Assembly (NCBI GenBank): GCA_026545765.1
Contig: CM048839.1
Location: forward strand, 4,858,835-4,922,834
Source: Plantago major
Lineage: Eukaryota > Streptophyta > Magnoliopsida > Lamiales > Plantaginaceae
Direction of reading: 5' to 3'
Length of the DNA: 64,000 nucleotides
Each line of letters opens with the position of its first letter. The first letter of the stretch is position 1. The position numbers were made by a program, and so were the translations under genes. The notes beneath the pieces are model-generated. The model made no database searches and was not told where the DNA came from. It saw nothing but the letters and a program-made list of their open reading frames with translations. Below, piece by piece: positions 1 through 10,300 of this stretch.

Positions 1-339
1 CCTAAGTGCCAAAACCTTTTGAGATCAGGATGGTGTAACGAGGAGAAAGCCTTGGCAAGAAGTGACCGATCTGTATGAATCACGATAGACGGTATCGTGT
101 TGGATATGGTTTACCTGAATTGTGCCGGAACAAGTTATCAGGGAGCGTAATGGCATGGAGTAAAGTTCGCCTATATTTGTTCGGATAACAAACATGTCAA
201 CATGTTTGAGTTTTGCGAAAACTGGATCATCTATGATGGATTTCCATTCCTTGCATACGATTCGAAACCGGAGGAGATAAGGGTCTGTTGGCAAATGGCT
301 TAGTATGTTGCGAACTAGCACATCTGGTATGTAAACCAT
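1..339 (-). pseudogene. F-box protein, N-terminal fragment
   Basis: An ATG at 337-339 opens a frame whose first ~45 residues form an F-box: YIPDVLVRNILSHLP, then LRFRIVCKEWKSIIDDPVF. F-box domains bind SKP1 in SCF ubiquitin ligases, and the C-terminal part usually recruits the substrate. After the F-box comes the start of a typical F-box-associated region (SCQGFLLVTPS). The frame then stops with TGA at 25-27, only 104 residues in, whereas this family usually runs 350-400 residues. One base further on, the shifted frame reads DLKRFWHL, which resembles the continuation seen in such proteins, so a 1-nt frameshift is likely. The rest of the gene lies left of the window. It could be a pseudogene or a sequencing error; the substrate is unknown. 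Confidence 0.6.
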
Positions 340-871
340 CTCGTTCTTCAAACTTTCAGAATTTTTTTTTAGAAGAAACGTAGAGGAACATAACAGAACA
401 GATAATAAACTAAATTATGTATGGGCTGGTCCAATCTCAAGTTGGGCTTAGCCCAATTAACAAAGTCCAGCTCAAATTAAAATCAAAATCATCTTCTTGG
501 GTAGAGAAGAAGGAGATACCAACCAAACAATTTTATTCATAAAACGGACATGTACTTTTACACACAATGATCAGATTTATAACTCGTCTGATAATGTATC
601 ACATATATCTTCTACTAATACAATTTGTATTACATACTCTGTCTGATCAGACATTTATTACTCTACTAATACAATGGATCAGATATTCATTCTACGAATC
701 AGACATTGACTTCATTCTAATACTGATTTGGGTATACGTATTCTACCAATACAGTTTACTTTAGGCTTTATTTGAAAACACCACTGTAATTCTTTTTTGC
801 AAACTTGGATGCAATTTTCCCATCTTCTTCCTCTAGAGTGAGAAAAACTGGAAGAAATTTGCAGAGAGCTA
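340..871. other. Spacer between divergent F-box and TBL genes
   Basis: No coding sequence was found. The spacer contains a cluster of GCCCA boxes near 421-460. At about 566-760 it contains loosely repeated AT-rich words (GATCAGACAT-like and CTACTAATACAAT), which look like degenerate tandem repeats. It must hold the promoters of both divergent genes. Confidence 0.6.
442..456. promoter_or_regulatory. Palindromic GCCCA (site II-like) pair
   Basis: TTGGGCTTAGCCCAA is a 7-bp inverted repeat around one central base. Another TGGGCT lies at 422-427. TGGGCY 'site II' boxes are known plant promoter elements bound by TCP factors. The location between two divergent genes suits a shared promoter, but function is inferred only from motif and position. 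Confidence 0.4.
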
Positions 872-3800
872 ATGAGATCACCAATGGCGAAAAAGTTCAT
901 TCCGAAGCTAATCACATGGCTAATACTGCCTTCTTTCTTACTCATCTACCTCTACTCCACTCTCCTCTCTTTCCACACCAATCCCAATCCAATTTCCAAG
1001 ATCCCTCTTTTACCTCCCTGCAACCTCTTCAAGGGAAAATGGGTCATGGATCCGAACCGAAAACCCATGTACGATTCCACCTGCCCGTTCCACAGAAACG
1101 CATGGAACTGCATCAGGAACCAGAGGGAAAACATGGGTCTGATCAATTCGTGGAAATGGGTGCCCGAGGGTTGCGAATTGAACCGGGTCGACCCGGTAGG
1201 GTTTCTGAGTCTGATGCGGGATAAGAATATTGGGTTTGTTGGGGATTCTTTGAATGAGAACTTTTTGGTTTCGTTTTTGTGTGTTTTGAGAGTGGCTGAT
1301 GATGGGGCTAAGAAGTGGAAGAGGAAAGGTGCGTGGAGAGGAGCTTATTTTCCGAAGTTTAATGTTACGGTGGCGTATCATCGGGCGGTTTTGCTGGCTA
1401 AGTATGAGTAAGTGTTTTTTTGTAGTGCTTATGATCGACATTGTTTCATAGTTCATCATTGGTTTTAAGACTTTTAGCTGGTAATGTGGTGAGTTTGTGC
1501 TATTAGATTCAGTTATAATCGTTAGTTTCGTCAAGTTTAATGTTACAGTAGCGTGTCATAGCTTGGTTTTGCTGGCTGAGCATGAGCAAGTGTTTCTTGT
1601 AGTGGTTGTGATTTACATTGTTGTAGCTGATATGTAGTAAGCTTGTGGTAACATTGTTGTAGCTGATATGTAGTAAGCTTGTGGTATTAGATTCAATTAC
1701 AATCGTTAGTTTCGTCAAGTTTTATGTTACAGTAGCGTGTCATAGCTTTTGGTTTAGCTGGCTGAGCGTGATCAAGTGTTTCTTGTAGTGGCTGTGATTT
1801 ACATAGTTGTGGCCCATCATTGATTTTAGCTGGTAATGTAGTTAGTTTGCGGCTTAGATTATTTTTTAATTATTCGATACCATCTTAGGGAGTGTGATGA
1901 TGTTACCTTTTACAATGCAGCTAAAAAAATTCGTTCTTTTTTATGAAATGGTAGCTGAATCACCAAAACAGGTTTCTAACCTGATTCTGATCATCTATCG
2001 CTTAAAATAATCTGAAAAGGAGATGATATTTAAAGCAGCCTATTTATGTAATTCTCATAAAATCAATTGCAATCTCCAAGACACATTTTGCAAACAATCA
2101 CCTTCACTCAAAAAATAATCTACCTGATTACTCTTCATGTAATCATTTCACTATAATTCATAGTGTTTGCGAACAGACTAATCTTTTAGTTCTTATAGAA
2201 ATCGAATAGATCATGTGCAAGTTTCGCAGATTCATGTCTCTGAACCCTGAACTATCAGTCCCCTCAAAAAAAAAAAAAAAAAACCCTGAACTATCAGTAT
2301 CAACTTATTTATATATAACATAATGCAGAAATCCAATACACATTATTGTAGAATTATGCCCATAGCCGCACCTAGTATACTGCCGTCTGTAACTTATTTA
2401 CTAATTGATTGGCATTGATATTTTTAACTTGGTCACTCTCGTTATGTGCATTTTGTTATCATTGTATATTTTATGCATCAGCTGAACTATGTCATCTCAT
2501 TTGAGACTGTATTTAGCTTCAATTACTCCAATTATGGACTGTTTCTTATTCCTCCATGAGTATCATATTAATTTGCTTGTCTGGATGAAACCATTCTCCA
2601 TGTTCTCTTTGCTGTGAGTAAAATATGTGTTCGTCCTATTTGCTGAATACACTCACTAGCTCATTACTGATTAAATTAAGGTGGCAGGCTAAGCAGCCTG
2701 AGTCATCTGAGCAAGATGGCGTCAAGGGCATATACAGGGTAGATGTTGAAAACCCTGCTGTTGAATGGGCTAATATTGCTGGTTTCTATGATGTTTTAGT
2801 CTTCAATACTGGCCACTGGTAATTCATTCTCCATTCGCTTCTCGCCACTTTATGAGATGCTTTTGTTTCCAAGTTTAGAAAAGTAAGTGGGTAAATTTGT
2901 TTGCAAGGACAATAGGACAAGTGATAATTATTTCTTCGGATATGGTTAGGACTTGCGATTTAAATTTTAGCTGTTCAGATATTTCTTATCTTAGTGATTG
3001 CCATGTGATGGCTCTAGTGCCTAACACTTAGGTAAAGGCTGGTCACTCGTTCCATGTTTTAAATCTGTCCAGTTCATATTTTTTTATTTATGAAAATCAT
3101 AAGAATAATTAGAATTTAGGTGGGTGGGAATCTTAACTCTCAAGATCATCATTCATTTATTTTTCAGGTGGGGCTATGATAAATTTCCAAAAGAGACTCC
3201 ACTTGTTTTCTTCAAGGGTGGGCAACGAATACATCCTCCACTTAATATAATGGATGGGTTCAAAGTTGTTTTAGAGAACATGGTCGCCCAAATTGAGACA
3301 AAGTTCCCTCAAAAGACACTCAAGTTCTGGAGGCTGCAATCTCCACGTCATTTTCATGGTGGCGACTGGAACCAGAATGGTAGTTGCCTATTTGATGAAC
3401 CTCTCGATGAACTTCAGGTATAACAGTGAAGTTGTCCCTCTTTCTTTTTCAGCACTGGAAACAAATATACTATTGAGACAACATACTTCGCTTCTCTCCC
3501 ACTAGAACTAATATATTTCATCAAAATAAGGGAGTGAAATGATGATGCTCAAAGTATGAAATATGCATGACTTGATTAATTTAATTTCTCAACATTACTG
3601 TTGATGAGTAAATAACCAGGCCCGTGGTGTTTGCTACTAGAACCAAATCTTCAAAGCTTCATCTTGCAGTTTTATAAACAAGAAAAAAGGATGCTGCTTT
3701 CTGGATTACATTGTTTCATGTCTATTACTGCTTTATCTGCATCAATATTTTCTATGCTGATAATTTTGCAGCTCGACTTGTGGTTTGATCCGCGTAACAA

Positions 3801-4053
3801 TGGAGTGAACAAAGAAGCACGACTTTGGAATCATCACATCGAGCAGACACTGAAAGGAACGAGTATAAGATCCCTCGATCTGAGTCATTTGAGTGAGTTC
3901 AGAGCAGATGCCCATCCGGCAACATGGTTAGGCAAGAAAGATGCAGTGGCTGTGTGGGGTCAGGACTGCATGCACTGGTGTCTGCCTGGTTTACCAGATA
4001 CATGGGTCGATATCTTAACTCAACTGATCAGCTATAACTTGGAAATGGGTTGA
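872..4053 (+). CDS. TBL12: Trichome birefringence-like protein (TBL12/13 type), polysaccharide O-acetyltransferase
   Basis: Four exons: 872-1407, 2681-2818, 3168-3417, 3772-4053. They join in frame to 401 aa, a normal TBL length. The N-terminus is a type II membrane anchor (about residues 12-34), as expected for a Golgi enzyme. The PMR5N/TBL domain starts at CNLFKGKWV and contains the GDS motif in FVGDSLNEN. A conserved NTGHWW follows, and the C-terminal DxxH motif lies in DCMHWCLPGLPDTW. GDS Ser and DxxH Asp/His form the esterase-like catalytic triad. TBL proteins transfer acetyl groups onto cell-wall polymers; the substrate of the TBL12/13 branch is not clear to me. A second ATG at 887 is an alternative start. 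The subfamily call rests on remembered similarity and on the neighbouring genes. Intron 1 carries duplicated exon sequence (see repeat). Confidence 0.88.
1355..1812 (+). repeat. Imperfect tandem triplication of the exon 1 end and donor inside TBL intron 1
   Basis: The segment starting AAGTTTAATGTTAC at 1355 (coding, with the real GTAAGTG donor at 1408) recurs at 1533 and, slightly changed, at 1717. The period is 178-184 bp. In copy 2 the donor context GAGTAAGTG became GAGCAAGTG, and in copy 3 GATCAAGTG, so neither keeps a GT. Copy 2 holds a further ~36-bp direct duplication around 1617-1685 (GTTGTAGCTGATATGTAGTA). Confidence 0.85.
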
Positions 4054-4672
4054 CATATGCTGAAAGGGACACGATATATTGTGCCTTCACTATGGTTCGG
4101 ATGCAACTATTATAATTCGCATGTATTGGCTTGTTTTGTTGAGCATCTGGATACAAATGCTGGTGAGCTTGGTGAACAAAATTGGCTAATTCATTTGAAG
4201 CTCCAATGAATTCTTTGAAATGATGTAGGGGAAGTGTTAGATTTTGGCTAGAGTGTAGATTGTTCTTGTGGCCTTTGTTTCCACTAATTTATTGTAATAC
4301 AAGACACATCACAGATTGTACTATCTTTTTCTCCATGAATTAAGCTTTGAAACAAACATGTACAATACTTAAAGCATGAGGATGTTATTATAACGAAGGC
4401 CTCTCATTTCCATCTTGTCCAGCCAAAATCGAATTTATACTACGTAATTTTGGGTCAATGTCTCCCCATCTTGAATGGTGTTGGGAATCCGTCACCGCCA
4501 TCGGTGGATGAATACTTGAAGCTCGCGATGAGTATTGGGTGAATCCCAGAAGCTCACGCAATAAGCTGCAAACTACGTTAACCAAATTAAACTTAACTAC
4601 CCGTAAAATTTAGAAGACATGCATATTTTAACTACCCATAATTACTCATTCCTTTTGAAATTTACAGTAGGA

Positions 4673-4707
<35 letters not shown>

Positions 4708-4751
4708 TTCTCCTTCATCATAACCAAATTCAAAGATAAAATTCTGTAAAT
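4054..4751. other. Intergenic spacer with TA microsatellite
   Basis: The first ~280 bases look like the 3' UTR and polyadenylation region of the TBL gene. No convincing gene was seen. A perfect (TA)15 run lies at 4675-4704, 48 bases before the next ATG. Confidence 0.6.
4675..4704. repeat. (TA)15 microsatellite in promoter position
   Basis: Thirty bases of perfect TA dinucleotide directly upstream of the 4752 gene. It may double as that gene's TATA region, so repeat-length variation could affect expression. That role is inferred from position only. Confidence 0.8.
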
Positions 4752-5267
4752 ATGAATGCAACAATTCACACCCTTTTCCCAAATCCCCAATCCAATCCCT
4801 TTCCTTCCAATCCAACCCTAACCCACCAAATCAAACCCAAATCCCACCCCCAAAAGCCCTTCAAAATCTCATGCACCAGCAGCAGCAAGGAGAAAGAAAC
4901 CATCACAGATGAAAAACTAGCATTGGAGCTAGGTCCAGAAATCAAGAAATTTAACACCCATGCTCTTAAAAGAAAAGAAGCATTCAAGAAAAGCAGGAAG
5001 CTTTTATTCTCTGAAATGTGTGGTTTTACAGGATTGAAATCAGCTGATTTGAGGAAGAAATGGAGACGAATGAGTGAAGAAGAAAGGTTGGATTTGGCTA
5101 AAGGGTTTGTGGCTGAGTGGAGTGGGCATTTTCATCCCTTGTCTGTTAGGTCTGTTAAGGAAATGGTGGAAGAATATTTAGGCCAAGATGATGGTGAGTT
5201 TGAAGATGGTGGTTTGTTTTCTGGTCTGATAAATTTTCTTGGATTTACAGGAAGCAGTGATGGATGA
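4752..5267 (+). CDS. Small uncharacterised protein, probably plastid-targeted
   Basis: Single exon of 171 aa from an ATG at 4752. The first ~50 residues are rich in Ser, Thr, Pro and Asn and poor in acidic residues, ending near the basic stretch PQKPFKISCTSSS. This fits a chloroplast transit peptide. The mature part is charged and helical: an EIKKFNTHALKRKEAFKK segment, then FSEMCGFTGLKSADLRKKW, MSEEERLDLAKGFVAEW and VKEMVEEYLGQDD, with a Gly/Phe-rich end (GLFSGLINFLGFTG). I recognise no catalytic motif and assign no function. It lies between TBL and the spinster gene and may match the unnamed Arabidopsis gene in the same interval; this was not verified. Confidence 0.7.
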   Translation: MNATIHTLFPNPQSNPFPSNPTLTHQIKPKSHPQKPFKISCTSSSKEKETITDEKLALELGPEIKKFNTHALKRKEAFKKSRKLLFSEMCGFTGLKSADLRKKWRRMSEEERLDLAKGFVAEWSGHFHPLSVRSVKEMVEEYLGQDDGEFEDGGLFSGLINFLGFTGSSDG

Positions 5268-7302
5268 ATTGATGAAATTATGTTTTTTTTCCTTGTGCTG
5301 ATTTGGATTATAGTAGTCTCAAATTGAATGTATTTGGTTTTGCAGAATTGTGATGTTTGGGACATGATATTGTCATGTTCTTGAACTTCAAGCTGAAGTA
5401 GTTTAGTTGCTCACTTGCTCAGCTAGCTTTATCTGTTTCTGTTCTTTTACATATATTGTAAATGTGGGTGTCATATATATTTGCAATGTGAGATGATTGA
5501 TGTAGTAAACACTTCTTGATTCTAGCCTTATTAGCTGTGGTTTGCTTGCTTTGAATCCCCTTTCCCAGACATGCTTCAAATGTATATTGTGTTGAGTTGA
5601 TTGAGTTGATCGGTTCTTGAAACTGAATGAGGTAGACGTCAAGAAGAACGGTGTCAATGTGAGATGGTGTGCCAGTGGTTACACGGTTACATCCCTAGCA
5701 TCTAATAAACTGTTACTCAGATATTAATCATTTCATGCATAGCAGTCTTCCAGCTACTGTGTTACTGTAAGTTAACGAGAAATTTCTGTTTAGTTTCACG
5801 GTTTAAAGAATCTCAGTAAAGAGCTGGCTTCTTAGACTTGAGCTCACAGTTTACAGAAACTCAGTGAAGCGCTGGCTTCTTAGACTTGAGCCTCCATAAT
5901 TACACAAGTCTCTTTGAATTGAAGCATATATTAGAGAATAGTGTATCCGGGCGTATTTGTCCTGTCAAACCCTCTGCAATTTCAGTGGTTGATAGTGATC
6001 TCATTGAAGTTATTGCGAACGTGCTTTTGGATTTTAGGATTTGATGTTTCATCCCGAACGTGCTTTTGACTTGATATGCCGAGAACAATACTCTTCTTCA
6101 TCAATCAAAGTTAGGTTATTGTCTGTTTCTTCAGTACAGTCTTCACCAGCTATCATTACCTTCTACATCTTCATTCACTCCATTTGACAGTTTCATGATC
6201 TGCCCTATCAGCAATACAGCATTCTATTCAACCTCATCCCTTGCAAGTCGTAGGGGTTTATCGTGATGATTTGGCTCGACTAGCCACATACAGGGTTCAA
6301 GAGTGGATATCCTTGATTTAGGATCAATGTCTGTCACGCCTATGTCGTGCTTGGATGATATAGGATCGATGTCTATCACACATGTTGATACCGAAGCAAT
6401 CACATTTAGGAAAAATGAAAAATGAAGTGTGTACCAATTCGACGCTATAATTTGCTTTACGGTTGTTTTACTTCCTCTATTTCTTCTTACAGGTGTACAC
6501 ACACAACAAAACAGGTGCAATATAGGACGCACATAACTTTCTAAATCTCAAAATACAATGTATGCGGAAGAGAAGTGTGTCTATTTTTATGATAATTTTT
6601 CTCCAATTAACTACGATAATATGTGTTTTCAATGTTAAATTGGATCATATCCTAATCTTCGCTAATTGATGTAATTCTTGAGTGCAAAACTCCAGACCAA
6701 TGTCAAATCATGTTTATGTGAGTATAAGAGATGGAGGGGTTAGACCCTTTTTCTCCAACTTGCCTAGGAGTTTAAATTTCAGTCAATACTCAATTCGTAT
6801 TCGAGATTGACCTAATCAAACAGTTAGATAACATGTTCGTTATATACAAGAAACACGAAGATGTAATTTATTGTTCAAATATAAAATGGAGTCATTATTA
6901 GTTTTCTATTGGCAATAAATTAAAATAAGAATTAAAACCACGTATAAATACAACATGAATTATAAATTTTACTGCATGGTAGTTTCAGACTTATTTTACA
7001 GCATGGTTTCTTATCCAGACAGAATTATCAATTCATCACTACAAAATTGCCAAAAATATCTTCCTCTCTTTTCTCTTGACCTAAAGAAGAGTGTACACAT
7101 AGCTTAATATGCTGTACCTAATTTGTAATCCGTGCCACCAATAAACTATTCCAATTCCACATTCTGCAGAAAATAACAACAATTCTACATCAACAAGACG
7201 CCATTATCAAGGAGTCAAAGCAGTACAATAACCTTTCATGGTAGAAGAAAACGAAGAAATCCAAATTGAAATCTAGAGACGGCAAAAGAATCGATCAAAG
7301 CC
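5268..7302. other. Long intergenic spacer
   Basis: No supportable gene. The first few hundred bases are presumably the 3' UTR of the preceding gene. A short direct duplication lies at 5796-5892. Around 6308-6385 a phrase like GGATCAATGTCTGTCAC is loosely repeated. The last ~200 bases should contain the promoter and leader of the spinster gene. Confidence 0.5.
5796..5892. repeat. Two-copy ~48-bp tandem duplication
   Basis: Two adjacent copies share the core GCTGGCTTCTTAGACTTGAG, preceded by TCACGGTTTAAAGAATCTCAG in one and TCACAGTTTACAGAAACTCAG in the other. Noncoding. Confidence 0.75.
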
Positions 7303-10300
7303 ATGGCGATAGCTTCGGCCATGTCAGCTCCCAATCCTTCTTGGTTTACTCCCAAGAGGTAAACTTTTTCACACCCATATACTCTTCACATTGTTTCCTT
7401 TTACTTTCCTGTATCTTTCCGTTGTGGGTTATGATCTGTATGCAATTTCTTGATGAATTGTGTAATTAAAATTAGATAATTGGAGTTTGAGCTTGTATTA
7501 CTACAATGGGGGTAAACCTAGCTTTATGATCATTGTTTGATTGTAAAGTTTACTTTTTTGTTTGCTTAGTTTGATTCAAAGGAAGTTGAATAGGAGGTGT
7601 TTGCTTGTACGTTACTACGTTACAATGATCTTCCCATTTTTGTATTTTCTCATTTTATCTGAATTCGATTCGAGTTCAATTTTTTTTTGTTTGGTGAAGT
7701 TTGTAAATTGTCATTAACTGCACTAGTTAGACGATAGTTGATTTATGGGAAGGTAGATGAGATGTTCGATTACATAATTACTGTGTCTCATCAATTTGCA
7801 TTTTTTGGCAGGTTGCTCTTTGTGTTCTGCATGATTAACTTACTAAATTATGTGGATCGTGGTGCTATAGCGAGTAATGGAGTGAATGGAAGCCGCAGAA
7901 GCTGTTCAGAAAGTGGTATATGCTCAGCTGGTACTGGAATTCAGTAAGTTCAGTAACCGTATGTGTTCTTTATCTTTGAACTGACACTTAACGTAACTTA
8001 AACATGCCATATACACTATATTAACGTATTTCTAAAATAATTTGATCCAAACTCGTAGAATTTATCTTTTTATAGTCTTTAATGGGAATGGGAATAACTT
8101 CAAGATTGTGGATAAGTAATCCTATTGGCTTGACCTCTACTGTGCGAATTACGTCAAAGTAGTTTGCTTATTAGATTGCTTTGGAACTAGGGTGAGACAC
8201 ATACTTGATTGCATCACGCCATCATTCATTACATTTATAGGAAATGGGAGAGGAAATAATGTAGAGGTGTATGTGTGTATGTTTCCTATTCGGGTATCGT
8301 TTGCCAGAGAGATATTTTCTTCACGGATTTGAAAGTATACTCCAGTCTCACCCTCTCAAACATCTTTGAAATACGTCAAAACTAATGCATTAGAGCTGAA
8401 ACTAGGTTCCAGACCAAAGAAGCATGCCTTCTCTCATGATCATCAGGGTTTTGTCCTCTTTATGTAAGATAAAGTGTTTTGCTTATTTGAGCTCTATTCC
8501 TCGTGTTGCTATTTCTAAAATATGATGTTTTAGGCTGTATGGCGGATGGTTGCAGGACCAACTTACACTGTGAAGACAACTCCCTATGTTTCAGAAGTGA
8601 ATCCTATTGTTACGTTTTGTGATCAGAAGTGATATATATTTAAGTCCTAATTTTCTTGTAATGAATTTGTACAGGGGTGACTTTAACCTCAATAATTTTG
8701 AGGATGGAGTTATATCATCTGCTTTTATGGTTGGACTCCTTGTGGCATCTCCAATTTTTGCATCTTTAGCAAAAAGGTAATAAATCTTTATGTTGCCACT
8801 GCTGTCATCCCACTATTGCCTAACTTGAAAAGTTTAGAATCGAACTAAAATTTAGAAATTTCAGTGTTGTAGATGCTTCATGGCTTTTACAGGCAAACAT
8901 TCAGTTACTTCGAAGGAAAAAAAAGATAAATTGGTGAACTGTACAGTAATAGAAGGTTTAAATTGCTGACAGAAAAAAATTGCAATATAATAAATTTCAA
9001 AGTTACAAGGATAAACAGGCTGTTTATCTGATGCTTGTATGTTACAAGTTGATGATACAACTGCAAGAAAAATGGTTGGGGATTGAGCAGTAAACAATGA
9101 GAAGTATTCAACATTCAAGTTCTATCTTTATTCTTTTCCTCAGATTCAAACAGTACCTCTAAAAAGGTCAGGGATTTTGAGCGTGGTCTGTAAACGACCG
9201 TGTTTGTCTTATACAACTCATTCATGATTGTCCTCAAAGAAGTGGTCTAGTTTCATGCATGACTTCTCATCGTTTGACGCATATTTCATTCAGTCTCCAG
9301 ATTCAATTTCATGAAGCATTATTTTGTCTCTTTTTCCCTTTCTTCCTTTTTATACCTCTTTCTCCTCACACTAGCAAATGAACTTATTGTTGTGCTCACA
9401 TGGACTTTGCAGCGTCAATCCTTTTAGGCTCATTGGAGTTGGTCTGAGTGTTTGGACCCTGGCAGTTGCTTTTTGTGGTTTATCCTTTAATTTTTGGTCC
9501 ATCTCTATAAGTCGCATGTAAGTATTTCTTGTGATTACTTGAAATATTTGCTTCCCTTAATTCTATATTGATGGTTGTTGTTCTTAGAACTGTTTGTTGT
9601 CTTTAGGTTTGTAGGTGTCGGTGAGGCTTCTTTTATGAGCCTTGCAGCTCCGTATATTGATGACAATGCCCCTGTTGCTCAGGTTTGTTTCCTCTTCTGC
9701 CTTCTATGCAATCAGATGTCAGATAGGTGTAAATTCGTACTTCGATAGAATATAATATTGTATCCGACTCTGCCCTTCTTGCTCCTGGATAGATGTGAAC
9801 CTCGCTAGCATAACTTTTGTTCATAGTGGCATGCATATTAGTACACTTCATATCCATATTGAAACCAAGATATTAATTGCTTTTCCTGTATTCAGTTCTC
9901 TGCGATGTGTATTTTAAATGAGAGTGGCCTCAGACCATTTGGTATTTTCTGTATTTGAACTTATACATATAGATTTTCTTTTCTTGTTGCAGAGAACAGC
10001 GTGGCTTGGAGCATTTTACATGTGTATACCGACTGGTGTTGCAGTTGGCTACGTTTACGGTGGATTGGTATATTTCCTGTTCCTGATCATTTCCTCTGAG
10101 TAGATTTATCGTGATGAAATAACTACTTAATCAACTGCAAATTACCTTCACCGAATGAATGCACATTTATTAATCACCTGTTATATCTGCAAATTTTTAA
10201 GATTGGCAGCTTAAGCTGGCGTTGGGCATTCTGGATTGAGGCTGTTTTGATGCTCCCATTTGCTATTTTGGGCTTTGTAATGAAGCCTTTGCAAATGAAA

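Noticed and set aside
4388..4585. 65-aa minus-strand frame next to the TBL 3' end
   Set aside because: No recognisable domain, and it lies in the downstream flank of the TBL gene; most likely chance.
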